From CALAED01 sp937891035 (lineage in GTDB: Bacteria; Actinomycetota; Actinomycetes; Streptosporangiales; Streptosporangiaceae), in contig DASQSZ010000101.1 in assembly GCA_035642125.1 (NCBI GenBank), forward strand, positions 1 to 9,358: a stretch of DNA of 9,358 bases. The letters are read 5' to 3'. Below, in pieces: positions 5,776 through 9,358 of the stretch. Position numbers and translations under genes: made by a program. Every line of letters starts with the position of its first letter. Position 1 is the first letter of the stretch. Under the pieces are notes generated by a model that saw only the letters and a program-made list of their open reading frames with translations, searched no databases and was not told where the DNA came from.

Positions 5776-7725
5776 ATGGGACATTCGATCCGCCGCCTTG
5801 CCGCCGTGACCGTCCTGGCCGGAGCCGCCGCGCTGGCCCCGCTCGTACCGGTCGCGCCCGCCCCGCCGGCCGCCGCCGCCACCTACAACTACGGCGAAGC
5901 GCTGCAGAAGTCCATTTGGTTCTACGAGGCGCAAGCGGCCGGGCGGAAACCGGCGTGGAACCGGGTGAGCTGGCGCGGTGACTCCGCGCTCGGCGACGGC
6001 GGCGACGCCGGCCGCGACCTGACCGGCGGTTGGTTCGACGCCGGCGACCACGTGAAGTTCGGGCTTCCGATGGCGTTCTCGGCGACCATGCTGGCGTGGG
6101 GCGCGGTGGACTACCGCGCCGCCTATTCGTCCTCGGGCCAGCTGACGCCGCTGATGAACAATCTGCGGTGGGTGAACGACTACTTCATCAAGGCGCATCC
6201 GTCGGCGAACGTGCTGTACGGACAGGTCGGCAACGGCGGCCAGGACCACGCGTGGTGGGGCCCGGCCGAGGTAATGCCGATGACGCGCCCCGCGTACAAG
6301 ATCGACGCCAGCTGTGGCGGCACCGAGCTGGCCGGCGAGACGGCGGCCGCGATGTCCGCGTCGTCCATGGTGTTCCGGCAGACCGACCCGGCGTACGCGA
6401 ACACGCTCGTCAGCCACGCCCGGCAGCTGTACGCCTTCGCCGACACGGTGCGGCGCAGGTACAGCGAGTGCATCACCGACGCCGCCGGCTACTACCGGTC
6501 CTTCAGCGGATATAACGACGAGCTCGTCTGGGGGGCCATCTGGCTGTACCGGGCCACCGGGGAGGCGGCCTACCTCGACAAGGCGGAGTCCTACTACGCC
6601 AACCTGTCCACCGAGCAGCAGACCACGATCAAGTCCTACCGGTGGACCACCGACTGGGACGACAAGTCCTACGGTTCCTACGTCCTTTTGGCCAGGCTCA
6701 CCGGCAAGCAGCGGTACATCGACGACGCCAACCGGTGGCTGGACTATTGGACCGTCGGCGTGAACGGGCAGCGGATCACCTACTCGCCGGGCGGGCTGGC
6801 CTGGCTGCAGCAGTGGGGCTCGCTGCGGTACGCGGCCAACACCGCGTTCATGGCCCTGCTCTACTCCGACTTCCTGTCCGACGCGACCCGCAAGGCGCGT
6901 TACCACGACTTCGCTGTCCGCCAGATCAACTACATGCTCGGCGACAACCCCCGGCGCTCGTCGTATGTGGTCGGGTTCGGCGGCAACCCGCCGCGCAACC
7001 CGCACCACCGCACGGCGCACGGATCTTGGTCGAACAACATCAACGAGCCCGCGCAAAACCGGCACGTACTGTACGGGGCGTTGGTCGGCGGGCCGGACGC
7101 GGCGGACAACTACGCCGACAACCGCGGCGATTTCGTCAAGAACGAGGTGGCCACCGACTACAACGCCGGCTTCACCGGCGCGCTGGCCCGGATGTACAGC
7201 GAGTTCGGTGGCACGCCGCCGGCGAACTTCCCACCGGCGGAGACCCCGGACGGCCCGGAAATCTACCTGCAGGCGGCGGTCAATTCGGCCGGCACCAACT
7301 ACACCGAGATCAAAACCTACGTCATCAACCATTCGGCGTGGCCGGCACGGGCGCTGACGAACGGCTCATTCCGCTACTACTTCACCCTCGACGGCGCCAC
7401 CACGCCGGGCCAACTCAGGCTCTCCTCGCCGTACAACCAGTGCTCGGCGCCCACCGGGCCGACCCAATTGTCGGGCAACGTCTACTACGTCACGGTCAGC
7501 TGCGCGGCGACCAGCGTCACGCCCATCGGCCAGTCGGAGTCCCGCCGTGAGGCGCAGTTCCGGATCACCAGTTCGGGCAGCTGGGACCCCACCAACGACT
7601 GGTCGTACCAGGACGTGGCCAAGACGCCGGGCGCCGCCCCGGTGACCGTGCAGAACATGGCGTTGTACTCGAGCACCACCAAGATCTACGGCAACCCGCC
7701 CACCGGCACCACGGGAACCTCCTGA
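5776..7725 (+). CDS. Secreted GH9 processive endoglucanase with CBM3c module
   Basis: This 649-residue cellulase should cleave internal beta-1,4 bonds of cellulose and then proceed along the chain, like Thermobifida Cel9A (E4 type). A signal peptide covers residues 1 to about 35 (RRLAAVTVLAGAAALAPL... AAAA). The GH9 domain begins at TYNYGEALQKSIWFYEAQ and runs to about 477. The motif GGWFDAGDHVKFGLPMAFS gives D88 and D91, and NEVATDYNAGF gives E457. All three are offset by exactly 33 from Cel9A D55, D58 and E424, so D91 is the predicted base and E457 the acid. A CBM3c module follows at about 493-640 (EIYLQAAVNSAGTNYTEIKTYVINHS); in this class it feeds a cellulose chain to the active site. The protein ends in a short Gly/Pro/Thr tail (PPTGTTGTS) where Cel9A continues into Fn3 and CBM2. 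It is probably co-expressed with the GH48 gene 143 bp upstream. Confidence 0.96.
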   Translation: MGHSIRRLAAVTVLAGAAALAPLVPVAPAPPAAAATYNYGEALQKSIWFYEAQAAGRKPAWNRVSWRGDSALGDGGDAGRDLTGGWFDAGDHVKFGLPMAFSATMLAWGAVDYRAAYSSSGQLTPLMNNLRWVNDYFIKAHPSANVLYGQVGNGGQDHAWWGPAEVMPMTRPAYKIDASCGGTELAGETAAAMSASSMVFRQTDPAYANTLVSHARQLYAFADTVRRRYSECITDAAGYYRSFSGYNDELVWGAIWLYRATGEAAYLDKAESYYANLSTEQQTTIKSYRWTTDWDDKSYGSYVLLARLTGKQRYIDDANRWLDYWTVGVNGQRITYSPGGLAWLQQWGSLRYAANTAFMALLYSDFLSDATRKARYHDFAVRQINYMLGDNPRRSSYVVGFGGNPPRNPHHRTAHGSWSNNINEPAQNRHVLYGALVGGPDAADNYADNRGDFVKNEVATDYNAGFTGALARMYSEFGGTPPANFPPAETPDGPEIYLQAAVNSAGTNYTEIKTYVINHSAWPARALTNGSFRYYFTLDGATTPGQLRLSSPYNQCSAPTGPTQLSGNVYYVTVSCAATSVTPIGQSESRREAQFRITSSGSWDPTNDWSYQDVAKTPGAAPVTVQNMALYSSTTKIYGNPPTGTTGTS

Positions 7726-7792
7726 CACATGACGCCCCCGGCCGGGACGAGGCGAATCCGCTCCACTTCCGCGCCCCGGCCAGGGTCACCAA

Positions 7793-7882
7793 GAGGAGAA
7801 ACCCATCGCGCTCCCGAAACGGGAGGGGCGGCGCTTGGGGCCAACGCCGTCCCTCCTCTGGCGCAAGGCCGCCGGCCCGTGA
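7793..7882 (+). other. Ribosome-binding-site-like sequence followed by ATC (possible decayed gene start)
   Basis: GAGGAG (7793-7798) is followed after 6 nt by ATC at 7805, where an ATG would be expected. The frame runs 25 codons (ALPKREGRRLGPTPSLLWRK) to a TGA at 7880. The layout resembles the GH48 start. It could be the remnant of a lost third gene or a coincidence. The peptide has no recognisable family and little hydrophobic character. Confidence 0.22.
7811..7856. terminator. Hairpin terminator region between converging GH9 and degV genes
   Basis: GGAGGGGCGGCG (7822-7833) pairs with 7845-7856 through 12 pairs, one of them G-U, around an 11-nt loop. A second hairpin, CTCCCG-AAA-CGGGAG (7811-7825), overlaps its left arm, so only one of the two can form. 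The genes on either side converge here, so a bidirectional terminator is expected. There is no U-tract. The rest of the 222-bp gap is GC-rich, with a 20-of-22-bp imperfect direct repeat (7870-7891 and 7904-7925). Confidence 0.6.
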
Positions 7883-7947
7883 CGCCGCCGGGCCGCACCG
7901 CCCCGCCGGCCCGTACCGCCGCCGGCCCCACAGCCGCGGCCGCCGGG

Positions 7948-8793
7948 CTACGGCGGGGCGATGACCACGCCGAGCATCCCCGGGCCGGCGTGCGCGCCGA
8001 TCACCGGCCCGACCTCTCCCACATAGAGGTCGCGGACCTTGGGGATTCGCTCGCGCAGCCGGGCCGCGAGTGCCGCCGCCCGTCCCCCGGCGGCCATGTG
8101 CTGGACGGCGAGGTCGACCACGCGGTCGGCGGCGTGCTGAACGGCCAGGTCTTCCAGCCGGGCCAGCGCCCGGGACGCCGTCCTGACCTTCTCGAGCGGC
8201 GCGACCCGGCCGTCAACGATGTGCAGTAGCGGCTTGACCATGAGCGCGGAACCGAGCAGGCCGGCCGCCGCGCCGATCCGGCCGCCGCGCCGCAGGTGCT
8301 CGAGGGTGTCGACGTAGATCAGGGATCGGGCGGCCCGCGCGCGGGTCTCCACGGCGGCCGCGACCTCGGCGAGCGGCGCGCCGGCCGTGGCGGCGACCGC
8401 CCCGGCCAGGGCGGCGAAGCCAAGAGCCATGCCGATGCCGTGGCTGTCGACGACCCGCACCGGGACCGGCGCCCGCGCGGCGGCCAGCCGTGCGGTCTCG
8501 ACCGTGCCCGACAAGGCGGCGGACAGGTGGACCGACACGATGCCGTCAGCGCCCGCGTCGGCGGCGGCTCGATAGGCGACGGCAAACCGTTCGGGCGAGG
8601 GTCGCGACGTGGTGATCGGATGTGCCGCCCGCAGCGCCCTGGCGGCCTCGGCCGCCGTGATGTCGACCCCCTCGGTGCGTACGGCGCCGTCGATCGCGAC
8701 CTGCAACGGCACGACGGTGATCTGGTGCCGATCGACGTCTTCGGCCGGCAGGTACGCGCTGGAGTCGGTGACGATCGCGACGCCTGCGCCCAT
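7948..8793 (-). CDS. DegV-family fatty-acid-binding protein
   Basis: DegV/FakB proteins bind a fatty acid in a deep pocket. The best-studied members present it to a fatty-acid kinase for phospholipid synthesis. The protein has 281 residues, normal for the family, and all its hallmarks: VTDSSAYLP at 8-16, TTSRPSPERF at 61-70 (the TSxPSP lipid-headgroup motif), HLSAALSGT at 89-97, VDTLEHLRRGGRIG at 161-174, and the C-terminal GPVIGAHAGPG at 262-272. It lacks a signal peptide and membrane helices, so it is cytoplasmic. The ATG at 8793 has only a weak AGTAGG upstream. It lies 72 bp downstream of the amidohydrolase gene on the same strand. As I recall, actinobacterial degV genes often precede comEA, which here lies about 7 kb away beyond the cellulase genes. 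The lipid partner and kinase are unknown. Confidence 0.93.
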   Translation of the reverse strand: MGAGVAIVTDSSAYLPAEDVDRHQITVVPLQVAIDGAVRTEGVDITAAEAARALRAAHPITTSRPSPERFAVAYRAAADAGADGIVSVHLSAALSGTVETARLAAARAPVPVRVVDSHGIGMALGFAALAGAVAATAGAPLAEVAAAVETRARAARSLIYVDTLEHLRRGGRIGAAAGLLGSALMVKPLLHIVDGRVAPLEKVRTASRALARLEDLAVQHAADRVVDLAVQHMAAGGRAAALAARLRERIPKVRDLYVGEVGPVIGAHAGPGMLGVVIAPP

Positions 8794-8833
8794 GCCGGGA
8801 GCCTACTCGGCGGCCGTACCCGTTCGTTTATCC

Positions 8834-8867
8834 GAGCGGGAGCGGCGCCGCCGCGGGCGGCCCGCTC
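8834..8867 (-). terminator. Possible hairpin at the end of the amidohydrolase gene
   Basis: GAGCGGG (8834-8840) pairs with CCCGCTC (8861-8867). An inner CCGCC-GCG-GGCGG stem (8848-8860) stacks next to it, leaving a 7-nt bulge. It overlaps the stop codon at 8868-8866 and precedes degV by about 40 nt. It could separate the two transcription units, but it has no U-tract and GC-rich DNA makes such stems common. Confidence 0.33.
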
Positions 8868-9358
8868 AGTGCTGGACGGGGATGCCGCCGCGCCAGACCC
8901 GCAGCGCGCGCAGCCCGAACGCCCACGCGAAGGCGCCCTCGTGGTCGGCGTCCCACAAGACGATGTCGGCGCACATGCCGGGCGCCAGCGAGCCGCGGTC
9001 GCCGACGCGCAACGCGGAGGCGCCGCCGATGGTGGCGGCCCGCAGCGCCTCGGTCACGCTGAGCCCGAACATCGCCACCGACAGGCCGATGACCAGCGGC
9101 ATCGAGGTGATGCCGCACTGGCCCGGGTTGTGGTCGGTGCCGAGCGCGAGCGTCACACCACGGTCGAGCATGGCCCGGACCGGCGGGGTGCGCCGCGTGT
9201 GCAAGGCACTGCCGGGGCACACGGTGGCGGTGACGCCGCCGTGCGCGAGGGCCTTGATGTCGTCGTCGTTGGCCTCGGTGAGCAGGTCGGCGGAGGCGCA
9301 GCCGACCTCGGCGGCCACCTGCGGAGCGCCCATCCGCTCGGTGGCGCAGGCGTGGATG
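8866..9358 (-). CDS. Imidazolonepropionase-like amidohydrolase, C-terminal part (cut by window edge)
   Basis: About 163 C-terminal residues are visible; the N-terminus lies beyond the right edge, so an internal Met at 9333 is not the true start. The alignment fits imidazolonepropionase (HutI), which opens the imidazolone ring in histidine breakdown. The segments are IHACATERMGAPQVAAEVG, CASADLLTEANDDDIKALA, LALGTDHNPG, LRAATIGGASALRVGDRGSLAPG and ADIVLWDAD. Ungapped comparison with B. subtilis HutI, from memory, keeps two zinc ligands: the His of IHA (H249) and the Asp of GTDHNPG (D324). It replaces catalytic E252 with Ala (HACA instead of HADE) and catalytic H272 with Leu (SADLL instead of ADHL). 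The protein is therefore either a diverged paralogue with another substrate or an inactive form. No other hut gene is visible. A related amidohydrolase such as a guanine- or cytosine-deaminase type is possible, but the GTDxNPG motif favours HutI. Confidence 0.8.
   Translation of the reverse strand, partial: IHACATERMGAPQVAAEVGCASADLLTEANDDDIKALAHGGVTATVCPGSALHTRRTPPVRAMLDRGVTLALGTDHNPGQCGITSMPLVIGLSVAMFGLSVTEALRAATIGGASALRVGDRGSLAPGMCADIVLWDADHEGAFAWAFGLRALRVWRGGIPVQH

Noticed and set aside
5698..7332. 544-residue minus-strand open frame across the GH9 gene
   Set aside because: It is a GC-codon shadow of the GH9 gene, with no ribosome binding site and no family resemblance.
7870..7925. 22-bp imperfect direct repeat as a possible insertion target duplication
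   Set aside because: Both copies lie on the same side of the cassette and the sequence is simple GCC/GGC-rich DNA. I saw no matching copy near 948-1080.
7729..8229. 166-residue plus-strand open frame after the GH9 gene
   Set aside because: It runs through the hairpin region and antisense to degV, is Arg/Pro-rich and carries no CBM2 or Fn3 signature.

Overview
The window is high-GC, actinobacterial DNA. The codon use is GC-rich, GTG starts occur, and the genes and operators resemble those of cellulolytic Actinomycetes. I cannot name the genus. It holds five complete protein genes, one gene cut by the right edge, and a possible gene start cut by the left edge. I see no rRNA, tRNA, CRISPR array, transposase or origin.

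Layout: a ComEA-like competence protein lies on the minus strand (168-947). It is followed by a 428-bp regulatory region (948-1375) with two perfect CelR/CebR-type palindromes (1082-1097 and 1319-1332), two weaker inverted repeats and a sigma70-like promoter (1290-1318). Three plus-strand genes follow: a LacI-family repressor (1376-2401), a secreted CBM2 / Ig-like / Calx-beta-like / GH48 cellobiohydrolase (2669-5632) and a secreted GH9-CBM3c endoglucanase (5776-7725). After a hairpin-rich convergent gap come a DegV-family lipid-binding protein (7948-8793, minus) and the C-terminal part of an imidazolonepropionase-like amidohydrolase (8866 to the right edge, minus).

The three plus-strand genes form a cellulose-degradation unit. 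GH48 enzymes act processively from reducing chain ends, GH9-CBM3c enzymes are processive endoglucanases, and the two types are known to act in synergy. The repressor has an operator directly after its own -10 box, so it probably represses itself and is released by a cellulose breakdown sugar, as in known CelR/CebR systems. No such operator lies next to the GH48 or GH9 start. Control of the enzymes by this repressor would therefore need readthrough from the repressor promoter, or an unrecognised site.

The unit lies on the opposite strand between degV and comEA. As I recall, these two genes are often neighbours in actinobacteria (degV-comEA-comEC), so it looks like an accessory insertion into a conserved locus. 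The genes belong to known families. The points worth a second look are this placement, the operators facing comEA, the repeat array and hairpins between the genes, and the loss of two expected catalytic residues in the imidazolonepropionase-like protein.
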